NCBI RefSeq assembly: GCF_029873635.1
Contig: NC_080423.1
Coordinates: forward strand, 111,183,087 to 111,247,086
Direction: 5' to 3'
Source: Malania oleifera
Taxonomy: Eukaryota; Streptophyta; Magnoliopsida; Santalales; Ximeniaceae
Length of the DNA stretch: 64,000 bases
The position numbers and the translations under genes were made by a program. The stretch's first letter is position 1, and every line of letters starts with the position of its first letter. Below the pieces are notes generated by a model, which made no database searches, was not told the origin of the DNA, and saw only the letters and a list, made by a program, of their open reading frames with translations. Shown one piece after another: positions 24,955-63,080 of this stretch.

Positions 24955-25125
24955 TTCAACGCGATTTCTGCGAAAGTGAATGCAGTAGTATTTTTTTGGG
25001 GTAAGCCAACGCGGCGATGAGCGGACATTGTGAGAGAGGGAAGGGACTTCAACGCGATTTCTGCGAAAGTGACTGTAGTAGTATATTTTTGGGGTAAGCC
25101 AACGCGGCGATGAGCGGACATTGTG
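24955..25125 (+). repeat. 93-bp-period tandem duplication just upstream of the BON3 gene
   Basis: Two copies of about 77 bp, starting at 24955 and 25048, share TTCAACGCGATTTCTGCG, AGTAGTAT and GGGGTAAGCCAACGCGGCG with few changes. The second copy ends about 145 bp before the BON3 start codon, so it lies in the promoter or 5' UTR. A (GA)n run (24921-24952) precedes the first copy. Confidence 0.85.
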
Positions 25126-25270
25126 GGCCGCACTTCGTTCCGCTTTGCAGCTTCAGAATTCAGATGCTCCCCATCTTCCTCCTCCGTTTCCGCCTTCCTC
25201 TTCCATTTTTCATTTCTTCTTCCTCTGCTGCTGCTGCTGCATCTTGAAGCTCGAGCTTGCGCGGCCGAGG

Positions 25271-52299
<27,029 letters not shown>

Positions 52300-52486
52300 T
52301 CTATTAAAAAAAGTTGTATATATGAAAATTAATTTCCCTACCATTAATTTGTTCTGTGAGAAGATAACTTCTCTCCATTTTCAGCTCCATGGAGCCAATG
52401 CCTTCCATGGTTTTTTCCAGGTTTTCAATGAGGTCTATTTCATCTTTTATAAGAATGGCTACTACAATATTGCTTTTCTTTTACTT

Positions 52487-52530
<44 letters not shown>

Positions 52531-52950
52531 AATAGCCTACCCTGCTGTTCAAATTTTCTTACAGGGCGTGAACTCAATTCCCAAGGTGGAACCCAATATT
52601 CGGCCTATATGATGCAAGTATGAAATTGATCCAAGTATGAAGCTGAACATTTTATGTCTTAAGAGTTATGCACAAAAACTGAGTTTCTTTTTTGAGTGAA
52701 TGTGTATTCTTATTCGTTTTTTTTTCTATATGTTTATTCATTATCATAAAAAAAAAAATTTATTTGAGCATCCAAATTTGCAGAGTATAGGTATTAATGC
52801 ATGTTAATGAGCTCACTCTGGCTATTTAGCATTTTTTTTTTCGTCATATTAACATTCTTTCCTTTATGTATATATAAACAAAAACTTCAATTTTATTGAT
52901 AGTCTTCGTTTATGGCGGAGGAATATAGTGGTTGCAACATGACATGATTT
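52300..52950 (+). other. BON3 3' UTR and downstream region
   Basis: Follows the BON3 stop codon. It contains a (CT)n microsatellite (52491-52527) and several A/T-runs. A precise poly(A) site cannot be set from sequence alone. Confidence 0.5.
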
Positions 52951-53099
52951 ATAATTAAACTATTAAAATTATCTTAAGCATAAAAATTAATACTAAAAAA
53001 ATCAATAATCATTATCAAACTAAAATAATCTAAATGTGTCTATATGTAATCAAAATCAAATGATGTCAATTACTTGCAAACATGATAATAATTAAAGAT

Positions 53100-54410
53100 G
53101 AAGGCTTGGAAGACTCATCTTATCCATGCGAATGAGATCTCTTATTTTATTCGGTAACACATCACCTATAAAATATCTTCTCGTGTTACCTCCCTCACCT
53201 TGGTGAGTTTAGAAATCCATCACCTGATTACTTTCTTTCTTTAAATTGGTGTTTTATAGAGAATTGAAGATGTTGTAACTCTTTCTCTAACAATTTCCAA
53301 AAGTCTTATAAGTACAAGGAGAAATAAATTCCAAATGTGAGCTAGCCTACTACCAAATTCGAGTAACTTTTTATACAAATATTTTAATATCCCAACTCTT
53401 TATAGAGTCGAATACCACTAATGAGAGCCTGCAATTCTATTCCATTGTTAGTACTTAACTCAAATATTTTAGAGAACGTGACCTTAATAATACTCGATGA
53501 GTCACAGTTGATACCACCACCACCACAAGAATCTAAATTCTCTCCACAAGAGCTGTTTATATTTAGCTTCAATCAACTTATTGGAGGCTTTTCCTAAACT
53601 ACTCTTTTAGGTAACCTTCGACGTTTCCGTTTTCACCTAAAGTTCTTCCAATAAATTCTTATCTATCAAGGGTAGAAAACGTTTCACGTCTTTTGCAATT
53701 GTTATGAGCCAAAATCTCACAGATAACCAAACTGCATTCCTCGAATACTTTTCTATGTGGACTTTGCAACATCTGAGTCATAGTCTTCAAGAGATTATAG
53801 TAGGTAACAAACTAATGATTATGCCTTTTTGGGTTGATTTTTTTGACACATATGAACAATCTACTAATTTTCACCTTTTATGGTTCAGCTTCAAAATTTA
53901 GAATTCCCAAGATTGACGTAGCTCTCTTCCAAACCATACTTGCGATGGATTCCATACTTAGAATGTGATTGAAAGATATTTTTTTTATCCACACAACAGT
54001 TGTAACATGAGATCATATCAAATCCCAGTTTTCGCACTCTCTCATTTACATGAAGACATTAAAACATGGTTTTCCACATACATATCGATACTTTTTTAGG
54101 AAGTAGTTTATGCCAAACCCACTCCATCCACGAGCACTGGTCCCTTTTAATTCTTATCACTTCCCAAGTCAAGGCGGTTGAAAATTTTCCAATTATGGAA
54201 AGCTTCCAAATAAACACATTAGGGCCTGTTCTGTGCTTTATAGATGACAACAAAATTTCATCCGTTTTGGGGACCCCTACCACTTCTCTTAGCATATCAG
54301 CATTCCAATTCTCGGATTCCCAGTAGTCTTGAATATTTAACTCCGGATGATGGACCATGTAAGAACACTCGGTAAGGGGACCACTGCTCAACCATTTATC
54401 AAACCATTTG
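53100..54410 (-). pseudogene. L1-type LINE remnant with RNase H domain, minus strand
   Basis: The minus-strand frame at 54391-54059 ends in the zf-RVT-like stretch WEVIRIKRDQCSWMEWVWHK followed by LLPKKVSICMWKTMF. Further along the same strand, at 53572-53384, KLNINSSCGENLDSCGGGGI and NNGIELQALISGIRLYKEL resemble an RNase H type-1 domain. The order zf-RVT then RNase H fits plant L1 ORF2 ends. Stops and frameshifts lie between. It is downstream of BON3 in opposite orientation. Confidence 0.7.
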
Positions 54411-54533
54411 TCCTATAACAATAAAAAAATGCCTCAATCAAAAAGGTGCATCACTTAACTCATATTAATGTCTTGTTATTGCATGGCTAATACTTCGCTA
54501 ATGTATATTTGTAGTACATTTTATTATTTAAAC

Positions 54534-55449
54534 CAGTGTTTTAAAAGGCGTTCTCAAGGCGCGCCTTGGGGCATTTTGCCTTAGGGCGTTTTGGGCCTAA
54601 AATGCCCCGAGGCATTAGTAGAAATGCATAATTCCTAAAAGGCGTATGCCTTAGGGGAGAAGGCGTACGCCTCATAAAGTCTCGCCTTTTTACGCCTCAA
54701 ATACCAAGGCATACACCTTTCAGGATTCTTGGTTTATAACATTAATTAAACATGGCAGAATCCAGAATGCATCGAAAGCCCTATCCTACCTCTCTTGCAC
54801 GAAGCTTCCTCTGTTCTGCTCCCTTGACGAAGCCTCCAACGAGTCTTCTCCTCAACGATAGCCTCTGCTCTCTCTCCAACGATTCCTCCAGCACCTCCTC
54901 TCTCTCTGGCAACTCGACGGCTGCTTCCAGCAATTCCTCCAAGCTTCTCGTCTCTCTCCGACATGTCAACGTTCCCTTCCGAACACTTATATGCCTCTGA
55001 CGACTCCTTTTGACGTATTTTTTTCCCTTTGACGAACCCTTCGGAGTTGCCGTCTCTCTGCAGCAACCCTCTGCAGTCTCTCGCCTCTCCCTGTGACCCT
55101 CTCACCGTCTCATACTCTCTGCCAGCGTGTTGGCTGCAGCTGGTTTTGAAATTAGAATCTTGAGGCATTTTAAATTTGGTTTTTTCTTATGGCTCATGCT
55201 TATTATTTTAATATATATTATTTGTGTTTGTTAGTTAAAACTTAAAATTGGCCAATATGATATTTAAAAATTATGTTTTTATTTTTTTCTCTATTATTTT
55301 AAAATTTTTCATATTTTTTAATATATATAAATTAATTTTATTTATTAATTATTTAAAAAATTATATAGTTCCAAAATGCTTAAGCCTCAACGCCTTGCCT
55401 CGGGGAGGGTGAAATGCCTCACCTTAAGCCTTCATCTTTTAAAACACTG
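54534..55449. mobile_element. hAT-like element carrying a GC-rich foreign segment, 916 bp
   Basis: Perfect 13-bp inverted termini CAGTGTTTTAAAA and TTTTAAAACACTG. The 8-bp flanks ATTTAAAC and ATTTAATT agree at 6 positions. Subterminal zones repeat AGGCG/CGCCT words. The centre (about 54752-55165) is markedly GC- and CT-rich compared with the AT-rich ends and holds an 82-codon + strand frame (54752-55000) and a 140-codon minus frame, neither recognised. This composition suggests a captured host 5' exon or UTR. Confidence 0.8.
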
Positions 55450-55924
55450 ATTTAATTAGTATTTATGTTAGGATATATAGAAAAGCAAGTGGTGAATATT
55501 AAATTGGATAATTTAACTTTATATATATTATCATTTCAACACTTGCCATGTATTTATAATATGTTTAATTTATTTTTATAATATTAATTAATTGTTTTAT
55601 TTTTAAAAAAATTTTGTCTTTAAATTGTTAATTCTTCTTTTATTGTAGGTTGGGCAAAATTTTCATGAACTAAGTAAATTAATTTCTTGATTGAAACATA
55701 AATTTTATTGGGATATTTTAAAATGTTATAAACTAAATACCAAAGAAGATTTTGTAATTATGGATGAATTGTGACTCAATTGTAAATATATGTGTTATCT
55801 ATGGAATACTAATAATTTTCTATATTACACAATATTTATTATTTATTAATTAATATTATAAAACATTATTATAAGATATAAAAAAATTGGCATTAAATTG
55901 GGAAAATCTTTATACATACATAGT
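55450..55924. other. AT-rich spacer
   Basis: Very AT-rich DNA between two elements. No feature seen. Confidence 0.45.
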
Positions 55925-57720
55925 CTAAAAAGATTTCGATATTAAACTAGATATTAGCTTATGTAGGATAAAAAAACAGGAAAATATAAAGAAATCAATA
56001 GAAATGAGGTAACATCCATTTATTAAAGTAAGAGGTTAGTACAACAATCTTTACTCCCTAATAACATATTCGTATCCAAAACATAATCCATGTGATCCAT
56101 TAGGAGAGAAATCAATAAAAAAAAAAGGTATTAAATGCTCATAAAAAGGAATATTTAAAGAATGTAAGACATCCCATTTCATTCTTACTCATTTACAGTT
56201 ATGATCATATAATCCTTCCAAATTTCCTCACTTAGGCATTAGAGTGATCTTTTAAAGTACACTTGGAGTCTTTCAAGCCATTTTTCTTTCATTCTTAGCA
56301 AGTGATTGGAGTTGTGATTGATCTAAATTATTTCGGATAAATTTTGATGGCAACAGTTGGCGTTGTTTATAGGAAAATTGAAAGGATTTCTTTCTAAAAC
56401 TCAATCACGGTTGCATCATGCAATTCCAAGTCTAAACCCATAGCTAGGGATCAATTGCCCTAGTCGGTTCATTCCCTATCGCTAGACAATTCGCCATAAA
56501 TTGTGTCTTTATACCAATTTCTAACCTTTCAAAGAATGGTGAAAGATATGTTTAGCATGATCTTAAGACAAGAAAAAGATCCTGTAGAACATGACCCAGT
56601 GATGTTCAAGTAAAAATGACACCAAGGGTAAGGCAATGGCATTGCATGAAGTTCCTTCGAAAATTTCATATCTGACAAAGAAAGTAGAAGAAGGTAATAG
56701 TGTGGGCATTAATGAATGACGGTCTTAGGAATTTAAAAAAAAAAAAACTCTAAGAAAATTTATGAACTGGAAAAACTAGTAAAAGAAGTTTGTAACCAAC
56801 CATTAATAGGAGAAACCTAAGCTAAATCTTCTAATCCCCCCATTAGCAAGGGAATAATAGAGATTCCTTTACCTAGTAAATAAAAAATACCCATTTGATA
56901 AGCACCACTTATGAGACAATAAGAGATGGACGCTGCTAGAAAAAATGTCCATATGATGACCATCGCCCATGAGACAATAAGAGATGAATACTATTTAGTA
57001 AAAAATTGACTTAGCTGATGAACACCGCTTGCCAGGCTCAAAAATATTTATTTGATGAGTACCGCTTATGAGGTAACAAAAGATGGGTATTGATAAAAAA
57101 AAAATTGGTCCATCTAATGAGTACTGCTTATGAGACAAAGAAATGTCCATCCGATAAGCACTGCTTATAAGGCAACAAAAAACAGACACTAGTTGACAAA
57201 AAAATGGTCCATTTGATGAAAACCCCTCATGAGACTCAAAAATATCCATCTAATGAGCATCTCTCATGAGGCAATAAGAGACAAGCACAACTCGACAAAA
57301 AAAAAAAATTGGCCAATTTAATGAGCACTACTCATTGAGGCCCAAAAATGTCCATTTGATGAGCACCGCTTATAAGGCAACAAAAGACGTTGTTCTACAA
57401 AAAATTGGCTCATTTGATGAGCATCACTCATGACGCAATAAGAAAAAAACACTGCTTGGCAGAGTATTGGTCCATCTGATGAATACCCTCATTAGGCCCA
57501 AAGAGAGATATATATATTTACTCTCATGATAATAAAAAGACTTATAGTAAATACAATATGCATTCAAGTCAAAAAGATAAATCTAAGACTTGAGAGTAGG
57601 GGAGCAAATGATATAACTTAAAAGAGACATTGGCATTAACTTATGTAAGATCAAAAAATGAAAAGATATCAAGAGATCAATAGAAAGGAGGTAACGTCTA
57701 TTAATTAAAGTAATGGGTTA
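55925..57720 (+). mobile_element. Second copy of the 98-bp-array gypsy family, + orientation
   Basis: The 5' LTR (about 55925-56355) ends GATGGCAACA and is followed by a primer-site-like TTGGCGTTGTTTATAGG (56357-56373). A decayed leader/gag segment (56375-56880), the tandem array (56885-57500), a purine tract GAGAGTAGGGGAGCAAA (57592-57608) and the start of the 3' LTR (57609, TGATATAAC) follow. The 3' LTR is cut at 57720 by the insertion of the large element that runs past the window end. No pol and no gag core are present. Confidence 0.75.
56885..57500 (+). repeat. Tandem array, about 97-bp unit, about 6 copies
   Basis: Units resemble the reverse complement of those at 9440-10310: TTGATGAGCACCGCTTATGA-type cores alternate with ATTGGTCCAT-type spacers (about 57108, 57204, 57309, 57405, 57465). 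The last interval is a half unit. It sits just upstream of the polypurine tract and 3' LTR. Confidence 0.82.
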
Positions 57721-58750
57721 TGTGACGCCCTGAAACCCGCCAAGTGAGGCCCGGGTGCCACGTGTTCCAATCACTTGTATATGATACCATAGTTAATATG
57801 CACGCAGTGGAACATAAATAAATAATCTCAAATAAATACCAGAGTTCTATATAATAACCCAAAAACGAATACTACAACATCCAAATATCTATCTCCACGA
57901 CCAGTATTTAAAACATAATCCCATACAAATATATCTATATATATATATACCAGTATCTCACAATACCCAAAAAAGAAACCACCAAAAATAATCCCAGCCT
58001 AGGCCTTCAAACCCAATCTCCAGAAGAACGTGAAAAATTGTTAATCCATTAGGGTGAGACACTTCTCAGAAGGGTGGAATAAATTATAATAGTGTGTGAC
58101 AACTGAGTTTTAATATTTATATATCAAAAGAAACTTCTTCTCACATAATATCAATAACAATTGAAAAAAAAATGTACCATTAATAACATCCACGACATCT
58201 AATATCATATACACATCCAACATGCACAAGTAAAAAATTTTTATGTAGGCGAAAGTCCCCAAGGATAAGGAAGATTACCCGCCCATACAAGTAACTTCCC
58301 TCTGCTCTGGTAGTAAAAACTACATACCAGAACACTCACCTTACTTAGTAAGCCCTCAGGTGAAGTATTATCTCACCGCCAGTACACACATCTTTATTAC
58401 TTTAAAGGCAAAGGTTTCCGAGGATCGGGATGTCTACCCACCCATACAAGTAGCATCCCTTTACACTGATACCAAAAAACTACCTAACAGAGCACTCGCC
58501 TTCCTCAGCAAGCCCTAGGTGGTATGTTTACCTCGTTGCATGCACACACATGCATTCACAATATGCTATACCATTATTTTTATGTTATAATTAAATTCAC
58601 ATGCGCACAACACATCCACACAGGAATCATGCATCTCATACTTCATCTTCCAATGTCCTCAGTATGTGGCATTTCAGAGTAACTGCATACATGTCAGTAC
58701 GTGGCCCACACAGGCACCTACATACTTCTTATCTACATGTGGCCTACACA

Positions 58751-59230
58751 GGTACCACTACCCACACAGGGTACATAACATAGCCCACACAGGCGCCATT
58801 ATCCACATAGGATATAACGTAGCTCACACAGACACCACTACCCACGTAGGGTACATAACATAGCCTACATAGGCGCCATTATCCACACAGGATATAACGT
58901 GGCCCACACAAGCACCACTACCCACACAGGGTACATAACATGGCCCACACAAGCGCCATTATCCACACAAGATATAATGTGGCCCACACAGGCATCACTA
59001 CCTATACAGGGTACATAACATGACTCACATAGGATATAACGTGGCCCACACAGGCACTACTACCAACACAGGATACATAACATGGCCCACATAGGCGCCA
59101 TTATCCACATAGGATATAACGTGATCCACACAGGTACCACTACCCACACAAGGTACATAACATGGCCCACACAGGCGCCATTATCCACACAAGATATAAC
59201 GTGGTTCACACAAGCACCACTATTCACCAG
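58751..59230. repeat. 80-bp tandem repeat inside an LTR, about 6 copies
   Basis: CCCACACAGGGTACATAACA and variants recur at 58761, 58841, 58921, 59001, about 59062 and about 59142. The period is 80 bp except one 60-bp unit that lost 20 bp. Each unit has two alternating 40-bp halves (GGTACATAACAT and GGATATAACGT types). It is within the left LTR of the LARD-like element. Confidence 0.88.
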
Positions 59231-60467
59231 TATCCAATCCCTATGACTTACATGTCATACATCAGTAGAACAAGCTCCTCGACCTGCCAATGTCCTACCC
59301 CATATAAATGACAATATGATAAGCTCCTCGACCTACCAATGTCATATCATGATTTACATCTAGACAATATAACAACCTCCTCATTCCAACGTTATATTGA
59401 GATGCATACGAATAACCAAACCAGTTAGTTCACATAGACGCATCAATGCATTTCCACACAGGAATCCAATAGATCAATTCATTTCCCACACAATATCTCA
59501 ACAGATCAATACATTTCCACATAGGAGTCAAACATAATAATTTATTCATCATGCCATAATCATTCCAAACATCCCCGCATGCAAACTCAAATAGCACACT
59601 AATTCATATTCAATTTATTAGGAAAAATTACTCCCATGTCACACGAATTTAATATCTTATGCAATTATCCCAAATATAAACCTTAAACAAAATCATCATT
59701 TTCTAGTACTCAGACGATTCTAAAAATTATATAGGTAAATAATAAATTTCATACGCTCGTAAATAACTGGTTTACCTTAATAAAAATTTGATATAATTTT
59801 ATTCCCCCTTACTTGATTTCCTGAATCACACTTGTAAAGCTTCCAAAATTATACCCGCGACACTCACCCAAACCCTAATTCAATCAAATCAACCCCAATA
59901 AAATATTATTTTAACATTTCCTAATTTAAAATAATTAAATAATAATTAATTTCCAAATAACCCATTTATCCTAGTTTTAGGGCTATTTCCACAACGACCC
60001 CACAAGAAATCCGCTCCGCTAGATTTGTAGGGAATCATCCCTAGATTCTCATGGTGGTGTTCGATCGTCAATTTGGCTTAAAAATTTAGGAAAAATTGAG
60101 ACAAGAATGAAAATTTGGCTTATCTCAGGAGATATGCCTACGTTACTCCTACGACAAATCCACTTCGGTAGATATGTCGGTGGCGGAGAAAGGAGTTTAG
60201 TGGTATTTTCGGATTTTCAATTGGGTGAGAATCTGCCGTGAAATCGTGGAAAGAAGACGAGTAGAGAACGTGAGCTGAGAGATTTTTTTTTTCCTTTCTT
60301 TCCCTTCCTTTGTTCTGCAGCGTGAAGGAGTTTTTTTTTTTTCACCTTCTATTCTCTTCCTGCTTCTCCAAGAAACTTAAACACTAAGTTTTCCTTTTTT
60401 TATTTTTTTTTCTTTCCTTTATCCTTTAACTTTCCTTTATCCTTTAAACTTTACTTTATGATATACT

Positions 60468-60474
<7 letters not shown>

Positions 60475-60512
<38 letters not shown>
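60475..60512. repeat. (AT)n microsatellite
   Basis: An AT dinucleotide run that formed the insertion site of the nested solo LTR; it resumes briefly after 63081. Confidence 0.9.
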
Positions 60513-60515
<3 letters not shown>

Positions 60516-63080
60516 GATGACCCAAAAATATATATATAATTAAAGTACAATAATAATAAAATAATAAAAATGGTCATTAAGTTAATATCAATACGGAAGT
60601 GTTTTTCTGTAGGATCTTTGATTTCATGTTTGATGCCTAAGAAAGACCTTGTCTTAGCGAGTGTTCAGAGACCATTGCGGCTCAGTCGCTCCTTGGAGGT
60701 TGGCCTAGTCAAAATGAAATTTCATAAGATAAACAGGATAAACACTGTTTGTACACGTAGATAAGTATATATACATAAATTAGTGTTTTGACAGACATAA
60801 TTTGTAAAAATACATAATAAGATGATAATAATATAGGTATCATATGTGGGGCCCACAAGACTATATGGGGTCCACATGAGTCCTGGAGCCACAAGACATT
60901 GTTTATATACGTAAATAAGTACATAAAATAATGTTTTGACTGATATAATTTGTAGAAATATATGATAAAATAATAATAATATAAGTATCCTATGCGGGGC
61001 CCACAAGACTGTGTGGGGCCCACATGAGTAACGAAGTCATATGGAGGTTTACACGAGTATTAAAACTATGTAGGATGCATAAAATCGTATAAGAGTTATT
61101 TGAGTTACATAAGATCCATTCGGGTCTCGAAGTTGTGTGGGGCCCACATGAGTTTTCAAAATTCAAATTTAATTCTTGTTAAAAAATAAATAATAAAATA
61201 AATGAATATTAAAAATAGTTAAAAGTAAAAAAAAATGATAATAATAATGATAATAATGATTAAAAAAATAATAAAATAATAAAATAATAAAATAATTAAT
61301 TAACTAATTGACTAATTAATTAGGTAAGTGATTAATTAAAAATTTATTTAATGAAAATGGTGGCAAACACTTCCACATGGCCTCCATCCCCATCCCATAC
61401 TCAACCCATACCTTGCCTATCCCTTGCCTATTCTTTAATTTTTAAAAAATTATAATTTCACTCATCTCCCCACACTTTTATAAATTTCATTTCTTCCCCA
61501 AAATTTTCCTATAAATAGGGAGCTCTCAACCTTCATTTTTCACAACAATTTTCCAAGGAAGAGAAGGATTAGTGAGTGAAAGAATTTGTGGTGAAGAGAG
61601 AATTTTTGAATAAGTTCTCAATCACTCACTCTTTCCGATCTCATTTCTTAGAGATAGTTACAGTATTCGTATGGAAGAAGGTAAGTAAATTTTGATTATG
61701 TTAGTTTTTTTTTTTTTATTTAAAATTTATACCCAAATTTATTTTATAAGTAAATTTCAATTATGTTAATTAGTTCCACAAAATTTTCATGAGTTTATTT
61801 TTATGCATATTTAATTATACTAATTATATCTTTAACATACTTGCATCTATTTTTGGGTTAAAAAATGTTCTAATCCCCTCTGGCAAATTTTCAGCATTTC
61901 TTTCTATTCAAAAATAAAATTATATATATTTTTAACACAAAAATTGTGTGGCATGAGTTTATTTTTCCGTTGCATTTTTTTTATGAAAATATGAGTAAAG
62001 ATGAGATTTTTATGATATTATTTTAAATTACATAAATTATAATAAGATGATTTTAAAACCCCTTATGGCAACGAAAGTTCAAAGTTACAGATGTTCGGTA
62101 CTGCAGCTTAAAGTTTATACGGATCAGAGTGCACCCACACTGTTTACAGAGTGGTTATTTATGTTAGTGGATTTTTCCTGAGTTCACACCTGGTTCCGGA
62201 CCAGAACTTAATAAGGAAAATCTCATTTAAAGTTTACGTACGTTGATTTAGTTTGGTCAACTAGCCAGCTAAGTCCAGTCTTCGGACCGCACAACCCAGT
62301 CATGGGAGTAAACATGACTTACGGAAAACAGGCATAAGGGTGGTTTTTATAATATATGTTTATACATATTTAATTACGTGTACAAAGTTACTAATAATTT
62401 GAAGGAAAAGTGTAAGTTTACGTGAAAATGATCATTTTGGTGCTTAAATGACGATCTAAGGAAAACGTATAAGGAAAAGTATATGTATGTTTATCATTAA
62501 ATGTTTATACAGTTTTAAAGTTAAAAGTTTAATTTAACAGTTATAGTATATAATTATAAAATTTTACTGTTGTAATTGATGACAAAAGTTTTACGCAGAA
62601 ATTTTTAAATTTATATTTATTCTAAAAGAAATTTTGAAGTTATAGTATTAAATATTGTTTTACGAAATTTTTAAAAAACTCATTTTAGCCACACACTAAT
62701 AATAATCTTATGTACTTATTGAGTGTCGTCTCACTCCAATCATATTTTTATTTCAGATAACTCTGAAGAACATGTTGGAAATCAGGCTTAATAAGCATGC
62801 GGGTGGGGATAGAAAAATAAAGATTTGTTTAGAAATATTAGTATGATGTCAGATATTTACCCTTGTGTAATTTTTCTTCTTTTGAAATAAAGGATTGTAA
62901 TATGGATAATTAGCCGACCCCACTTAGTGGGACTAAGGTTTGGTTTTGTTGTTATTGTTGTTGTTGTTGTAATATGGATAATTAGCGCTCTGGTGTAATA
63001 ATAATTGAGTTCATTTGCTTCCGCTGTAAATCAGTAGTAAAAAGTTAATATCTCAGGCCCCTCAGGGTTGGGGTGTTACA
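60513..63080 (+). mobile_element. 2.57-kb solo LTR nested in an LTR of the LARD-like element
   Basis: It starts TGTGATGACCC and ends GGGGTGTTACA, flanked by TATAT on both sides (60508-60512 and 63081-63085; weak evidence because the left flank is an AT microsatellite). It has a TATA box TATAAATAGGG at 61510 in + orientation, consistent with an LTR promoter, and no coding region. It contains an internal direct repeat of about 152 bp period (60748 and 60900). A LINE tail has inserted into it at 62915. No second LTR is in the window. Confidence 0.72.
62915..62966 (+). mobile_element. Extremely 5'-truncated RTE LINE tail
   Basis: About 50 bp with the RTE 3' end CGACCCCACTTAGTGGGAC, then AAGGTTTGG and a (TTG)n tail. 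It is bounded by a perfect 20-bp duplication TTGTAATATGGATAATTAGC (62895-62914 and 62967-62986). It matches the 3' ends at 20240-20285 and 45130-45175. Confidence 0.85.

Noticed and set aside
54746..55168. 140-codon minus-strand frame rich in Glu, Arg and Gly
   Set aside because: It is the reverse of a CT-rich segment inside an hAT-like element; composition explains its length and no motif is recognisable.
58601..58863. Frames with repeated HTG and THVGYIT-like peptides
   Set aside because: They come from the 80-bp tandem repeat inside an LTR; the repeat length is not a multiple of three and indels break the frame.
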